Assembly (NCBI GenBank): GCA_964396655.1
Contig: CAYNFP010000005.1
Span: forward strand, 69,985 to 133,984
DNA length: 64,000 bases
Direction: 5' to 3'
From: CAYNFP01 sp964396655
GTDB taxonomy: Bacteria > Bacillota_I > Bacilli_A > RF39 > UBA660
This document shows, piece after piece, positions 36,465 to 45,530 of this stretch. Numbering within the stretch: the stretch's first letter is position 1; each line of letters starts with the position of its first letter. A model generated the notes under the pieces. It made no database searches, was not told the origin of the DNA, and saw only the letters and a program-made list of their open reading frames with translations. The translations under genes and the position numbers were made by a program.

Positions 36465-36763
36465 TTTTTTAACATTTCATTCTCAATTCTAAGTTTCATG
36501 TTTTCATATTCTAATTGTTCTTCTTTTGTTAAATTTCTTTTATTATAGTATTTTGCCAATGGGTTATTATGTTTCCTTTTTGTAATTAATCCATCCATAC
36601 CTTTTTCACGATATTTATGAATCCACGCAGTTATTAACCCATTATTTATTCCAGTTTCTTTTGTTATTTCAGCAGAACTTTTTTCCAATTCTATTATTGG
36701 TTTTATAATTTTATATTTTTCATCCGCAGTCCATTGCTTAAATTTTTGACCTTTACTTGCCAC
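36416..36763 (-). CDS. IS3-family transposase orfA (HTH part)
   Basis: 115 residues with a helix-turn-helix (KSSAEITKETGINNGLITAWIHKYREKG) and a C-terminal leucine-zipper-like helix (EEQLEYENMKLRIENEMLKK), as in IS150/IS3 OrfA. The frame reads TTA AAA AAA GGA at the slippery site (36464-36470) and stops at 36416 if no frameshift occurs. GGAGATGATATT precedes the ATG. Confidence 0.85.
   Translation of the reverse strand: MASKGQKFKQWTADEKYKIIKPIIELEKSSAEITKETGINNGLITAWIHKYREKGMDGLITKRKHNNPLAKYYNKRNLTKEEQLEYENMKLRIENEMLKKGFLMKEDGTYVKFMK
36464..36470 (-). other. A7 programmed -1 frameshift site
   Basis: Seven A followed by GG on the minus strand. Slipping back one base from AAA AAA to AGG joins orfA to orfB without a stop. 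A6-7G sites are the standard frameshift signal of IS150-type elements. Confidence 0.7.
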
Positions 36764-36845
36764 AATATCATCTCCTTTATTAAATTATAACAAACAAAAA
36801 GTGGTACACATCTTTTTATGTGTCCACTTTTATATTACAACTTCA

Positions 36846-36867
36846 AACTTAATCTAACTTTTTTAAT
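36846..36867. terminator. right half of the split terminator, with right direct repeat
   Basis: Loop copy AACTTAAT (36846-36853) followed by the arm CTAACTTTTTTAAT (36854-36867), which overlaps the purB stop codon. Joined with 35471-35484 it restores a 14-bp perfect stem with an 8-nt loop. Confidence 0.8.
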
Positions 36868-38200
36868 AATTAATTTTTGACGCTAAACCTATATAACTTG
36901 AAGGAGTTAAATTTAATAAAATCTTCTTATCTTCTTCATTAATATCTAAGGCTTTTATAAAAGTTTCTAGGTCTTCTTTCGTAAGATCTTTTCCTCTTGT
37001 TAATTCTTTCAATTTTTCATAAGCATCATCATATTTGTTTTTTCTTAATATAGTTTGTACCGCTTCTGCCAATACTTCCATATTATTATTTAAATCTTTA
37101 GATAATTCTGTTTTATTAATATCTATTTTACTTAATCCTGTAATTGTTTGATTAATTGCGATTACAGAATATGAAAATAATACTCCAATATTTCTAAGCA
37201 AAGATGAGTCTGATAAATCTCTTTGTAATTTAGAAATTGATAAATTATCAACTAATGTATTTATAATTCCAATAGACATTTTTGAATTTGCCATTGAATT
37301 TTCAAAATTAATTGGATTTACTTTATGAGGCATAACAGAAGAGCCAACTTCTTTATCAACTACTTTTAATTTAAAATAGTTAATACTTATGTAATGCCAC
37401 ATGTCATTATCTAAATCATTTATTATATTATTTAATATTTTTATATAATTAAACATTACACATAAATTATCATGAGATTCTATTTGAGTTGTAATAGGAT
37501 TATAATTAATACCCAATCCTTCTACAAATGTTTTTGATTCTTTAATCCAATTTATTTGAGGATAACTTATAACATGAGCATTGAAATTACCAACTGTTCC
37601 ATTAAATTTACCAGTTATTTTAGCTTTTTTTATTAAATTTAATATATTATTTATTCTATATTCAAATACTTTAAATTCTTTTCCTACAGTAGTTGGAGTT
37701 GCTGGTTGACCATGTGTATGTCCAAGCATTGAAATATTTTTATATTTACTGCTTAAATTTTTTAAATTTGATATAAGATTTTTTATTAACAAAATATATT
37801 CTTTCAAATAATCTTTTAACATTAATGCATACGCTAAATTATTTATATCTTCAGATGTACATGCAAAGTGTATTAATTCACTATAAGGAATTTTATTTTC
37901 ACTAAATTTATTTCTTAAATAGTATTCAATAGCTTTTACATCATGATTAGTCGTCTTTTCTATTTCTTTAACTTTTTTGCATTCACTAATATCAAAACTT
38001 TCATAAATTTCATTAATTTTTTCTTTTTGTTTAATAGTTGTTTTTTTATTTATTAATTCAGTAAAATATAAAAACCATTTTATTTCTACAAAAATTCTAT
38101 ATTTAATGTATGAAAATTCTGAAAAGTAATTTGAAATATTTTCAGTTATTTTTCTATATCTTCCATCAACTGGAGATATTGAAAATAATTCATCTAGCAT
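36863..38200 (-). CDS. purB: adenylosuccinate lyase
   Basis: Cleaves SAICAR and adenylosuccinate in purine synthesis. 445 residues, usual length. The signature VGSSVMPHKVNPINFENSMA with the catalytic Ser loop, CTSEDINN and GHTHGQPATPTTVGKE are present. Its start overlaps the purA stop by seven bases. Downstream, the terminator has been broken by the insertion sequence, whose transposase lies on the same strand and may be read through from purAB. Confidence 0.95.
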   Translation of the reverse strand: MLDELFSISPVDGRYRKITENISNYFSEFSYIKYRIFVEIKWFLYFTELINKKTTIKQKEKINEIYESFDISECKKVKEIEKTTNHDVKAIEYYLRNKFSENKIPYSELIHFACTSEDINNLAYALMLKDYLKEYILLIKNLISNLKNLSSKYKNISMLGHTHGQPATPTTVGKEFKVFEYRINNILNLIKKAKITGKFNGTVGNFNAHVISYPQINWIKESKTFVEGLGINYNPITTQIESHDNLCVMFNYIKILNNIINDLDNDMWHYISINYFKLKVVDKEVGSSVMPHKVNPINFENSMANSKMSIGIINTLVDNLSISKLQRDLSDSSLLRNIGVLFSYSVIAINQTITGLSKIDINKTELSKDLNNNMEVLAEAVQTILRKNKYDDAYEKLKELTRGKDLTKEDLETFIKALDINEEDKKILLNLTPSSYIGLASKINY

Positions 38201-39456
38201 TTTATTATGTTCTCTCTTTCAGGACCTGTTCCAATAAATTTAATTGGGATTCCAACAAATTCTTCTATTCTATCTAAATATTTTTTTGCATTTTCTGGTA
38301 AATCTTTTCTGCTTTTTATTTTATCAATACCATCAAAATCAGCCTTAAATGTTTCATAAATTGGAGTACATTTATTTAATACTTCAAAGTTTGTATCATA
38401 ATTAGTTGTTAATTTGCCTTTATATTTATAAGCCACACATAATTTAACTTCTTTTAATTTACCAATTGTATCTAAATGATTTATAGCAATCCCTGTAGCT
38501 CCATTAACTCTAACTGCATATTTTAATGACACTAAATCAAGCCATCCACATCTTCTTGGTCTTTTGGTTGTTGTACCATATTCATGAGCAAGCTCTCTAA
38601 TTGTATCTCCCATTTCATTATTTAATTCTGTTACATAAGGCCCAGCTCCAACTCTTGAAGAATGTGCTTTTATTACTAAAAATACTTCGTTAATATGTTT
38701 TGGCCCAATACCACTTCCAACACAAATTCCTCCAATTGTAGGATTAGATGAAGTAACATAAGGATAAGTTCCATGATCAATGTCAAGAAATGTTGCTTGG
38801 GCTCCTTCACATAATATATATTCTTTATTTTCAATACTTTCATGTATTAAATCAAATGTATCACAAACATATTTTTTTAATTTCTTTGCATATTCTTTAT
38901 ATTCAGAAATTATTTCTTCTTCATTTAAAGTCTCAAATTTATATGCTTTAAAAATAGTATTAAATTTTTTAATATTCTTTCTTGCTAATTCTTCAAAATT
39001 ATTAGAAATAAATGTTTCGACTCTTATTCCACTTCTTTCCATCTTATCTGAGTAACAAGGTCCAATGCCTCTTTTAGTAGTTCCAAGTTTATCATCTCCC
39101 CTTAATGATTCTTGTAATTCATCCATTTTAATATGATATGGCATTATAATATGAGCCTTAGAGCTTATGTATAAGTTACTTACATCAATTTTATTTTGCT
39201 TTAATACTTTAATTTCTTCTAACAAAACCTTAGGATCTATTACTACACCGTTACCAATTATTGCTTTAGTCCCTTCATTTAAAATTCCTGATGGTATCAA
39301 ATGAAAAGCATACTTTTTATCTCCGACCACAACTGAATGTCCGGCATTATTTCCTCCTGTACATCTAATACTCATTTTTGCTTTTGATGATAAGTAATCA
39401 ATAATTTTACCCTTTCCTTCATCACCAAAAAACCCGCCTATAACTACATCTACCAT
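38194..39456 (-). CDS. purA: adenylosuccinate synthetase
   Basis: GTP-dependent conversion of IMP and aspartate to adenylosuccinate. 420 residues. The P-loop reads GGFFGDEGKGKI (FF instead of the usual QW), followed by TGGNNAGHSV, GTTKRGIGP, TTTKRPRRCGWLD and NHLDTIGKL. ATG 39456 is chosen; GGAGGTGG lies just upstream and is overlapped by an in-frame TTG at 39471. Confidence 0.95.
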   Translation of the reverse strand: MVDVVIGGFFGDEGKGKIIDYLSSKAKMSIRCTGGNNAGHSVVVGDKKYAFHLIPSGILNEGTKAIIGNGVVIDPKVLLEEIKVLKQNKIDVSNLYISSKAHIIMPYHIKMDELQESLRGDDKLGTTKRGIGPCYSDKMERSGIRVETFISNNFEELARKNIKKFNTIFKAYKFETLNEEEIISEYKEYAKKLKKYVCDTFDLIHESIENKEYILCEGAQATFLDIDHGTYPYVTSSNPTIGGICVGSGIGPKHINEVFLVIKAHSSRVGAGPYVTELNNEMGDTIRELAHEYGTTTKRPRRCGWLDLVSLKYAVRVNGATGIAINHLDTIGKLKEVKLCVAYKYKGKLTTNYDTNFEVLNKCTPIYETFKADFDGIDKIKSRKDLPENAKKYLDRIEEFVGIPIKFIGTGPERENIIKC

Positions 39457-39481
39457 AAATTCCACCTCCAAAAATAAAAAA

Positions 39482-39504
39482 ATATAGTACGCGTGCTACT
39501 ATAT
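39482..39504. other. inverted repeat upstream of purA
   Basis: ATATAGTA (39482-39489), a 7-nt CG-rich loop and TACTATAT (39497-39504), 25 bases before the purA start codon. It lies where a 5' leader hairpin or operator could act. It does not match a known PurR box or riboswitch. Confidence 0.45.
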
Positions 39505-39553
39505 ATTCACATAAATAATTATACTCCTATTAACCTTACAATACAAATACTTT

Positions 39554-39946
39554 TTATTCTAATACTCTTGTTACTGCTTTATTAGCAAGATCATTAAATA
39601 ATCTAAATTGTTCTGGAGTTAATTTTTTAGGAATAAAATCATGAATCACTTCTTCTACAGCTTTTTTTACTTTTCTTAATTCTTCTTGTTTATCCTTAAG
39701 TAAAGCTTCTAGTTTTTTTAAATTATCTTTCGCCCAAGATATGGTCTCTTCTGCTATTGCAATTTTTTCTTCAAGCGATTTTCCTTCATATTCAAAATTA
39801 TCATCTTCTGATAATGTACCAAACATTGTCAAAGATTTATAATTTGATTCTGCTCTAGATAGAGCATAATATAAATCTTCTATATTTTGTTCTAATTTTC
39901 CAACTTCATTTGTTAAATTATCAATCATCATTTCATATTTTTCCAC
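39554..39946 (-). CDS. small coiled-coil protein (paralogue 3 of 3)
   Basis: 130 residues, no membrane span. N-terminal and central coiled coil (IDNLTNEVGKLEQNIEDLYY, then LKKLEALLKDKQEELRKVKK). The C-terminal block EVIHDFIPKKLTPEQ...ANKAVTRVLE is shared with the two upstream genes. The start is GTG 39946, six bases after AGGAG. Last gene of a three-gene cassette; it looks like a version of its neighbours without the membrane part. Function unknown. Confidence 0.65.
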   Translation of the reverse strand: MEKYEMMIDNLTNEVGKLEQNIEDLYYALSRAESNYKSLTMFGTLSEDDNFEYEGKSLEEKIAIAEETISWAKDNLKKLEALLKDKQEELRKVKKAVEEVIHDFIPKKLTPEQFRLFNDLANKAVTRVLE

Positions 39947-39966
39947 AAAATTCTCCTTAAGTTTTT

Positions 39967-40719
39967 TTATTTAATTTCTAATGTTCTAGTAATAGCGCTA
40001 CTTACACTTTCATCAAATGAATTTTTTTGCTCTTCAGTTAATTTGCTTGCCATAAATTCTTGAACCATATTATTTATTATTTTTTTTACTAATGATATTT
40101 TTCTTTTTTGTTCTTCAATCAAAGCAATTTTACCTTCTAATTCTTTTGTTTTAACATCTAACATTTCTTCTGCTGGTTTTATTTTTGCAAATACCGCCTT
40201 TTCTTCTTCTAATAATTCACTTAGCTTTGTTTCAACTTCTTCTAAAGTATGATTTTTTAATAAATTTCTAATTTCTTTTGTGTTTTGCCAAAATAAGCAT
40301 AAACCACTCATAGAAGATAAGACAAGGGAAGATACAATTGCTATTCCAATCAAATGAAAAACTAACGAAGAAGCAAAAACGCCAGTTATTAACATAATTA
40401 ATAAAAGCATTAATAAAATCCCTAAAAATAATATTCCGCCATCTTTCAAACTACTTTTTCTAACTTCTTTATATTTTGTTTCTTTTGATAAAAATCCTAT
40501 CCTTATAATATTATATTTATCCATTTCTATTCTTATTGTTTCGAGAGTCCTGTTTGGACAAAAATTATATTCAAAATCTTCGGATGGTTCTCCAAAATTT
40601 ACTATATTTGAATAAATTTTCTCTGCTTTTACTTTTTCAGCTATGGCAATATTTTTTTCTTTCTCTAATCTAGTTAGCTCTTTTTCCATTTCATCAAGTA
40701 TTATTTGATATTTTTCCAT
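39967..40719 (-). CDS. coiled-coil membrane protein (paralogue 2 of 3)
   Basis: 250 residues. Coiled coil (LDEMEKELTRLEKEKNIAIA), a pair of membrane spans at about 92-145, a second coiled coil and the shared C-terminal motif MVQEFMASKLTEEQ...SSAITRTLE. The ends share the opening MEKY with the 130-residue neighbour. The hairpin topology leaves both helical arms in the cytoplasm. No known family is recognised. Confidence 0.65.
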   Translation of the reverse strand: MEKYQIILDEMEKELTRLEKEKNIAIAEKVKAEKIYSNIVNFGEPSEDFEYNFCPNRTLETIRIEMDKYNIIRIGFLSKETKYKEVRKSSLKDGGILFLGILLMLLLIMLITGVFASSLVFHLIGIAIVSSLVLSSMSGLCLFWQNTKEIRNLLKNHTLEEVETKLSELLEEEKAVFAKIKPAEEMLDVKTKELEGKIALIEEQKRKISLVKKIINNMVQEFMASKLTEEQKNSFDESVSSAITRTLEIK

Positions 40720-40737
40720 AAATTCTTCCCTTTTCTA

Positions 40738-41454
40738 TTACTCATTTTGACCTAAAGTTAATCTATAAGCTCTGTCTATATATCTATCAAATACTTCTTT
40801 TAAATTTTCAGGAAATTTATCAGGAACAAATTCTTCAATAACTTTTTCTATTTCTTTTTTAAAACTTTCTATTCTCTTTCTTTGATTTTCAACTTTTATT
40901 TTTGCTTCTTCTAAAACTTCAGCTTTTTCTTTTAAAATTCCTTCAATATTTCCTAATGATTTTTCAGTTTCTGATTTTGCCAATTTTAGTTCTTCTATTT
41001 TTCCATCTATTTCTTCTGGATTTAATTTAAATAAATCCATAAATTTTGATACTTCTCTGTTTTTTGCTAAATAATTATAAGTTGTCTCAAGTCCTATTAC
41101 AGCAAGAACTGCACATGCTAAAATAACCCCCATACCAATTTGAACGGCTGCAAGAAAAACACAAATAAAACCTGGTATTATAGACAAAATACTTAAAATT
41201 AATAAAATACGTGATAATAATAATATTTTTTTTGATTTTTTTAAAGTTTCTTCTTTTTCTGATCTTTTTTCTTTAAATTCCTCAAGTCTTTTTAGTTCTT
41301 TGTCATTTCCGCTTAATGTATTTATACATTTTTCTTTTATTAAACCACAATATTTTTCTGTATCTGATTTTTCAGTCTCAGCTTTACTTACATATTCTTC
41401 TAAAGCTTTTAATTCTTCTTCTAATTCTTGAAGTTTTTTTCTATAATCTTTCAT
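40738..41454 (-). CDS. coiled-coil membrane protein (paralogue 1 of 3)
   Basis: 238 residues, promoter-proximal member of the cassette. Coiled coil (LQELEEELKALEEYVSKAE), two membrane spans (about 96-138), a second coiled coil and a C-terminal motif VIEEFVPDKFPENLK...IDRAYRLTLG related to the other two. GGGAG precedes ATG 41454. The three proteins could form hetero-oligomers at the membrane; this is inferred from paralogy and adjacency only. Confidence 0.65.
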   Translation of the reverse strand: MKDYRKKLQELEEELKALEEYVSKAETEKSDTEKYCGLIKEKCINTLSGNDKELKRLEEFKEKRSEKEETLKKSKKILLLSRILLILSILSIIPGFICVFLAAVQIGMGVILACAVLAVIGLETTYNYLAKNREVSKFMDLFKLNPEEIDGKIEELKLAKSETEKSLGNIEGILKEKAEVLEEAKIKVENQRKRIESFKKEIEKVIEEFVPDKFPENLKEVFDRYIDRAYRLTLGQNE

Positions 41455-41511
41455 TTATATATTCTCCCTTTTTCAAGATAGTATTATATACTAAATGTTA
41501 TTTTTGTCAAT

Positions 41512-41539
41512 TAAAAAAGTAAGTTTATACTTACTTTAA
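41512..41539 (-). terminator. terminator of the ribonucleotide reductase operon
   Basis: AAAGTAAGT / ACTTACTTTTTT hairpin overlapping the trxB stop at 41536. Confidence 0.75.
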
Positions 41540-42432
41540 TTATCAATATATTTTATTGACTCAATTGCTGCGATTGTCCCGTCATTTGTTGCTGTAGTAA
41601 GTTGTCTTATTTTTTTATCTCTACAGTCTCCCGCAACAAATATTCCTTCTATGTTTGTATGACAATCATTATCTGATACTATAAATTTATTTTCATTTAA
41701 TTTTATTATATCTTTTAAGAACTCATTTTGAGGAATTTGACCTATAGATAAAAACATTCCATCTATATCTAATTTTCTATCTTCTTTAGTATCAGAAATT
41801 ATTATTGATTCAAGTTCTTCTTCTCCATTTAATTTTTTAACAACTGAATTATATATTATTTCAACATTAGATTTATTTTTTATTCTATCTGTTAAAACTT
41901 TTTCTGCTGTTAAAAATTCCAGATTTTGAACAATATATACTTTCTTACATAATTCTGATAAAGCTAGAGAAGTTACTAATGCTGTATTACCTCCACCAAT
42001 AACTGCAACTGTCTTATTTTTATAAAAAGCTCCATCGCATGATACACAAAAATGTATTCCATTACCAATTAAGTTTTCTTCATTAGGTAATCCAAGAGTT
42101 CTAAATTTATTACCTGTTGCTATTATTATAGCTTTGGTTTTATATTCATTATCTTCTGTAACAACAGTTTTTTCTTTGCCATTTTTTATTTCTGTAACTT
42201 CTTCAAGTTCAATTTCTCCCCCAAGATTAATTACTTGTTCATATAAATTATTTGATAATTCACTACCACTTATTTTTATATATCCCGGATAATTTTCTAC
42301 TAAAGGAGAAGATGCTATTTGACCTCCAATACTTTCTTTTTCTAATATCAATACTTTTTTATTTGCTCTAAGAGCATATATGGCTGCAGTCATCCCTGCA
42401 GGGCCACAGCCTATTATTATAACATCATACAT
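41536..42432 (-). CDS. trxB: thioredoxin reductase
   Basis: 298-residue FAD/NADPH disulfide reductase. FAD motif VIIGCGPAGMTAAIYA, redox pair CVSCDG, NADPH motif VAVIGGGNTALVTSLAL and C-terminal GIFVAGDCRDK. It lies nine bases after the nrdD gene, whose product carries a thioredoxin-like domain that TrxB probably reduces. AAGGC precedes ATG 42432. Confidence 0.92.
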   Translation of the reverse strand: MYDVIIIGCGPAGMTAAIYALRANKKVLILEKESIGGQIASSPLVENYPGYIKISGSELSNNLYEQVINLGGEIELEEVTEIKNGKEKTVVTEDNEYKTKAIIIATGNKFRTLGLPNEENLIGNGIHFCVSCDGAFYKNKTVAVIGGGNTALVTSLALSELCKKVYIVQNLEFLTAEKVLTDRIKNKSNVEIIYNSVVKKLNGEEELESIIISDTKEDRKLDIDGMFLSIGQIPQNEFLKDIIKLNENKFIVSDNDCHTNIEGIFVAGDCRDKKIRQLTTATNDGTIAAIESIKYIDN

Positions 42433-42441
42433 ATTTATGCC

Positions 42442-44817
42442 TTATTTCTTTTTAGCTTTTGATTTTGGTTTATTTTCATCAATATATTTTTTAATATTAG
42501 ACAAATTAACAATTTTTTCAATTTCATTACTTTTAAATAATACTAATGTTGGAGCTTGTTTTACTCCGACTTTCATTGTTAATTCTGGATTTTCTTCTGC
42601 ATTTACCCAATCAAATTCTATATTTGCTTTAGTTAATAACTCTTTTGACATTTTGCAATTAGGGCAAGTGCTGGTACCAAACAATACTATTTTATTTTTA
42701 AATTTATCCAAACTTGGTTCTTCACATGGCTCTGGTTTCATTTCTGAATTATCTAAATCATAAACTTTTCTCATTTTAAATTCTTGAGTTTTACCAGCAT
42801 TCCAGTTTTTTACAGGTCTATAATATCCTGTAATTCTACTATAAATTTCTGCTTCTTTTCCACATTTTGGACAAGTTTTATGTTCTCCAGCCAAATATCC
42901 ATGTTCACTGCAAACAGAATATGTAGGAGATAAAGTATAGTATGGTAATTTATAGTTTTCAGCTATTTTCTTAACTAATTTAGCAGCTGCTTTCCAATCT
43001 TTTAATCTTTCTCCCAGAAAAGCATGAAATACAGTTCCTGAAGTGTATAAAGTTTGTAATCCATCTTGAATATCAAGAGCTTCAAATATATCTTCAGTAA
43101 AGCCTACAGGTAAATGAGAACTATTTGTATAATATGGTGTCTCATCTTCTGAAGAAGCTGTAATAATATCTGGATATTTATTTTTATCATGTTTTGCAAG
43201 TCTATATGAAGTTGATTCTGCTGGAGTTGCTTCTAGATTATATAAATCTCCATATTCTTCTTGATAATCTGATAATTTATCTCTCATAAAGTTTAAAACT
43301 TCTTTAGTAAATTCTTGTGATTCTTTATTTGTTAAATCTTTTCTTAACCATTTAGCATTTAAACAAGCTTCATTCATTCCAATAAGACCTATTGTTGAAA
43401 AATGGTTTTTAAAACTTCCTAAATAACGTTTTGTATATGGATATAATCCTTCTTCTAATAATTTGGTTATAACATTTCTTTTTACTTTTAAACTTCTTGC
43501 TGCGATTCCCAATACTTTTTCTAAGCGCAGATAAAAATCTTTTTCATCTTTTGCTAGATATCCTATTCTTGGCATATTTATTGTAACTACGCCTATAGAG
43601 CCAGTTGATTCTCCACTACCAAAGAAACCACCAGATTTTTTTCTTAATTCTCTTAAATCAAGTCTTAATCTGCAGCACATACTTCTAACATCACTTGGTT
43701 CCATATCACTGTTTATATAATTTGAAAAGTATGGTGTTCCATATTTTGCTGTCATCTCAAATAACATTTTATTATTTTCAGTTTCAGACCAATCAAAAGC
43801 TTTTGTAATTGAATATGTAGGAATTGGGTATTGAAATCCTCTTCCATTAGCATCTCCTTCAATCATTACTTCAATAAATGCTTTGTTAACCATATCCATT
43901 TCTTTTTGACAATCTTTATATTTGAAATCCATTTCTTTTCCACCAACTAAAGCATTTAATTCTGCTAAGTCATTTGGAACAACCCAATCAAGAGTTATAT
44001 TAGTAAATGGCGCTTGTGTTCCCCATCTGCTTGGTGTATTAACTCCATAAACAAATGATTGAATACATTGTTTAACTTCTTTATATGATAAATTATCAAC
44101 TTTTACAAAAGGCGCTAAATAGGTATCAAATGAACTAAATGCTTGTGCTCCAGCCCATTCATTTTGTAATATACCTAAAAAATTTACCATTTGATTACAT
44201 AATGTAGATAAGTGTTTTGGAGGTGATGAAGTTATTTTTCCTTGTATTCCTCCAAGTCCTTCCATAATTAATTGTTTTAATGACCATCCAGCACAATAAC
44301 CAGTTAGCATTGATAAATCGTGCAAATGAAGATCTGCGTTTTTATGAGCATTTTCTATTTCTTCATCATATACTTCACTTAACCAATAATTAGCTGTTAT
44401 TGCTCCTGAATTACTTAATATTAAACCTCCAACTGAATAAGTTACAGTTGAATTTTCTTTAACTCTCCAGTCAGTTACATTAACATAACTGTTTACTACA
44501 TCCTTATAATCTAATACAGTTGATTTAATATTACGCATTTTTTCATGAAGTTTTCTATATAGAATATAAGCTTTTGCTACTTCAGTATATCCTGATTTAG
44601 ATAAAACTTCTTCAACGCTATCTTGAATAGCTTCGACATCTATTATATTCTCTTTTATTTTAGCATTAAAATCAGCGGTTACCTTTAATGCTAAAAAATC
44701 AATTATCTCATCTGTATAATTTGTATCTTCTGCTTCAAAAGCTCTTTTTATTACCTCACTAATCTTATTTAAGTCAAAACTTACTATTTTTCCATCTCTT
44801 TTTCTTACTTTATACAT
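42442..44817 (-). CDS. nrdD: anaerobic ribonucleotide reductase with fused C-terminal thioredoxin-like domain
   Basis: Glycyl-radical enzyme making dNTPs without oxygen. 791 residues: ATP cone (about 1-95, starting YKVRKRDGKIVSFDLNKISE), catalytic barrel (DLHLHDLSMLTGYCAGWSL, IGLIGMNEACLNAKW), zinc site (CSEHGYLAGEHKTCPKCG), glycyl-radical loop RITGYYRPV (Gly about 664), then an extra domain (about 706-791) with STCPNC and a cis-Pro motif KQAPTLVLF. The fused domain resembles thioredoxin/NrdH and suggests an NrdD2-like enzyme that uses a dithiol, not formate, as reductant; TrxB next door fits. AGGAGG precedes ATG 44817. Confidence 0.92.
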   Translation of the reverse strand: MYKVRKRDGKIVSFDLNKISEVIKRAFEAEDTNYTDEIIDFLALKVTADFNAKIKENIIDVEAIQDSVEEVLSKSGYTEVAKAYILYRKLHEKMRNIKSTVLDYKDVVNSYVNVTDWRVKENSTVTYSVGGLILSNSGAITANYWLSEVYDEEIENAHKNADLHLHDLSMLTGYCAGWSLKQLIMEGLGGIQGKITSSPPKHLSTLCNQMVNFLGILQNEWAGAQAFSSFDTYLAPFVKVDNLSYKEVKQCIQSFVYGVNTPSRWGTQAPFTNITLDWVVPNDLAELNALVGGKEMDFKYKDCQKEMDMVNKAFIEVMIEGDANGRGFQYPIPTYSITKAFDWSETENNKMLFEMTAKYGTPYFSNYINSDMEPSDVRSMCCRLRLDLRELRKKSGGFFGSGESTGSIGVVTINMPRIGYLAKDEKDFYLRLEKVLGIAARSLKVKRNVITKLLEEGLYPYTKRYLGSFKNHFSTIGLIGMNEACLNAKWLRKDLTNKESQEFTKEVLNFMRDKLSDYQEEYGDLYNLEATPAESTSYRLAKHDKNKYPDIITASSEDETPYYTNSSHLPVGFTEDIFEALDIQDGLQTLYTSGTVFHAFLGERLKDWKAAAKLVKKIAENYKLPYYTLSPTYSVCSEHGYLAGEHKTCPKCGKEAEIYSRITGYYRPVKNWNAGKTQEFKMRKVYDLDNSEMKPEPCEEPSLDKFKNKIVLFGTSTCPNCKMSKELLTKANIEFDWVNAEENPELTMKVGVKQAPTLVLFKSNEIEKIVNLSNIKKYIDENKPKSKAKKK

Positions 44818-44842
44818 ACTTCTTCCTCCTTTTATTTTGAAG

Positions 44843-45529
44843 CTATATATCTCTAAACATAATGTTTGGATAAATATTTATTAATTTTTTTTTCATGTCT
44901 TTTAATTCTTCTAAACTAAATCCATGAAGATCTTTATTTAAAACTCCTTCACTATTTACAAAGTTCTGCAAATAATATTTAGAGTTTTTCTTTAATATTT
45001 TACATATATTTTCTATATCATTTATATTATGAAACTCTTTAACCAAGGTTGTCCTAAATTCGTAATCTATTTTACTTTTATTTATTATATCTATACTTTT
45101 TTTAATATTATCAATGTTAACCTTTTTTCCTGAAGTAATTTCATATTTATCAAAAGTGTTTTTTATATCCATCGCTACATAATCAATTAATTTTTTATCT
45201 AAAAGCTCTTTTAATAATTCTGGATTACTTCCATTAGTATCTATTTTAACTTTATACCCATAACTTTTTATCCTTTGAATAAAAGTCCCTATATCTTTTT
45301 GTAATAAAGGTTCACCACCAGTTATACAAACTCCTTCTAATATGCCAACTCTTTTTTCTAAATAATCAAATATCTCTTTTTCACTTATTAAACTTTCTTT
45401 TGATTTATTTATTAATGATGAATTATGACAAAATGGACAATTTAAATTACATCCTTGGGTAAAAATTATACACGCTATTTTATCTGGATAATCAAGCAAT
45501 GTTGTTTTTTGGAAACCACCAATAATCAT
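44843..45529 (-). CDS. nrdG: anaerobic ribonucleotide reductase activase
   Basis: Radical-SAM enzyme that installs the glycyl radical on NrdD. The cluster motif TQGCNLNCPFCHN (CxxxCxxC) and ITGGEPLLQK are clear. 228 residues from ATG 45529, chosen because AGGA lies six bases upstream and it begins one base after the preceding stop. The N-terminus (GGFQKTTLLDYPDKIACIIF) is like PflA/NrdG-type activases. One activase probably serves the canonical NrdD. Confidence 0.9.
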   Translation of the reverse strand: MIIGGFQKTTLLDYPDKIACIIFTQGCNLNCPFCHNSSLINKSKESLISEKEIFDYLEKRVGILEGVCITGGEPLLQKDIGTFIQRIKSYGYKVKIDTNGSNPELLKELLDKKLIDYVAMDIKNTFDKYEITSGKKVNIDNIKKSIDIINKSKIDYEFRTTLVKEFHNINDIENICKILKKNSKYYLQNFVNSEGVLNKDLHGFSLEELKDMKKKLINIYPNIMFRDI

Positions 45530-45530
45530 A

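Larger units (their letters stand above)
35493..36845 (-). mobile_element. IS3-family (IS150-like) insertion sequence, apparently intact
   Basis: 1353 bp. Imperfect terminal inverted repeats start TGAAGTTGT at both ends, and the shared block AAAAGTGGACAC lies about 14-16 bases in on each side. Two overlapping transposase frames (orfA, orfB) are joined by a likely -1 frameshift. It is flanked by perfect AACTTAAT repeats and inserted in the loop of the bidirectional terminator between the symporter gene and purB. IS3 elements usually make 3-5 bp duplications, so 8 (or 6) is long. Confidence 0.88.
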
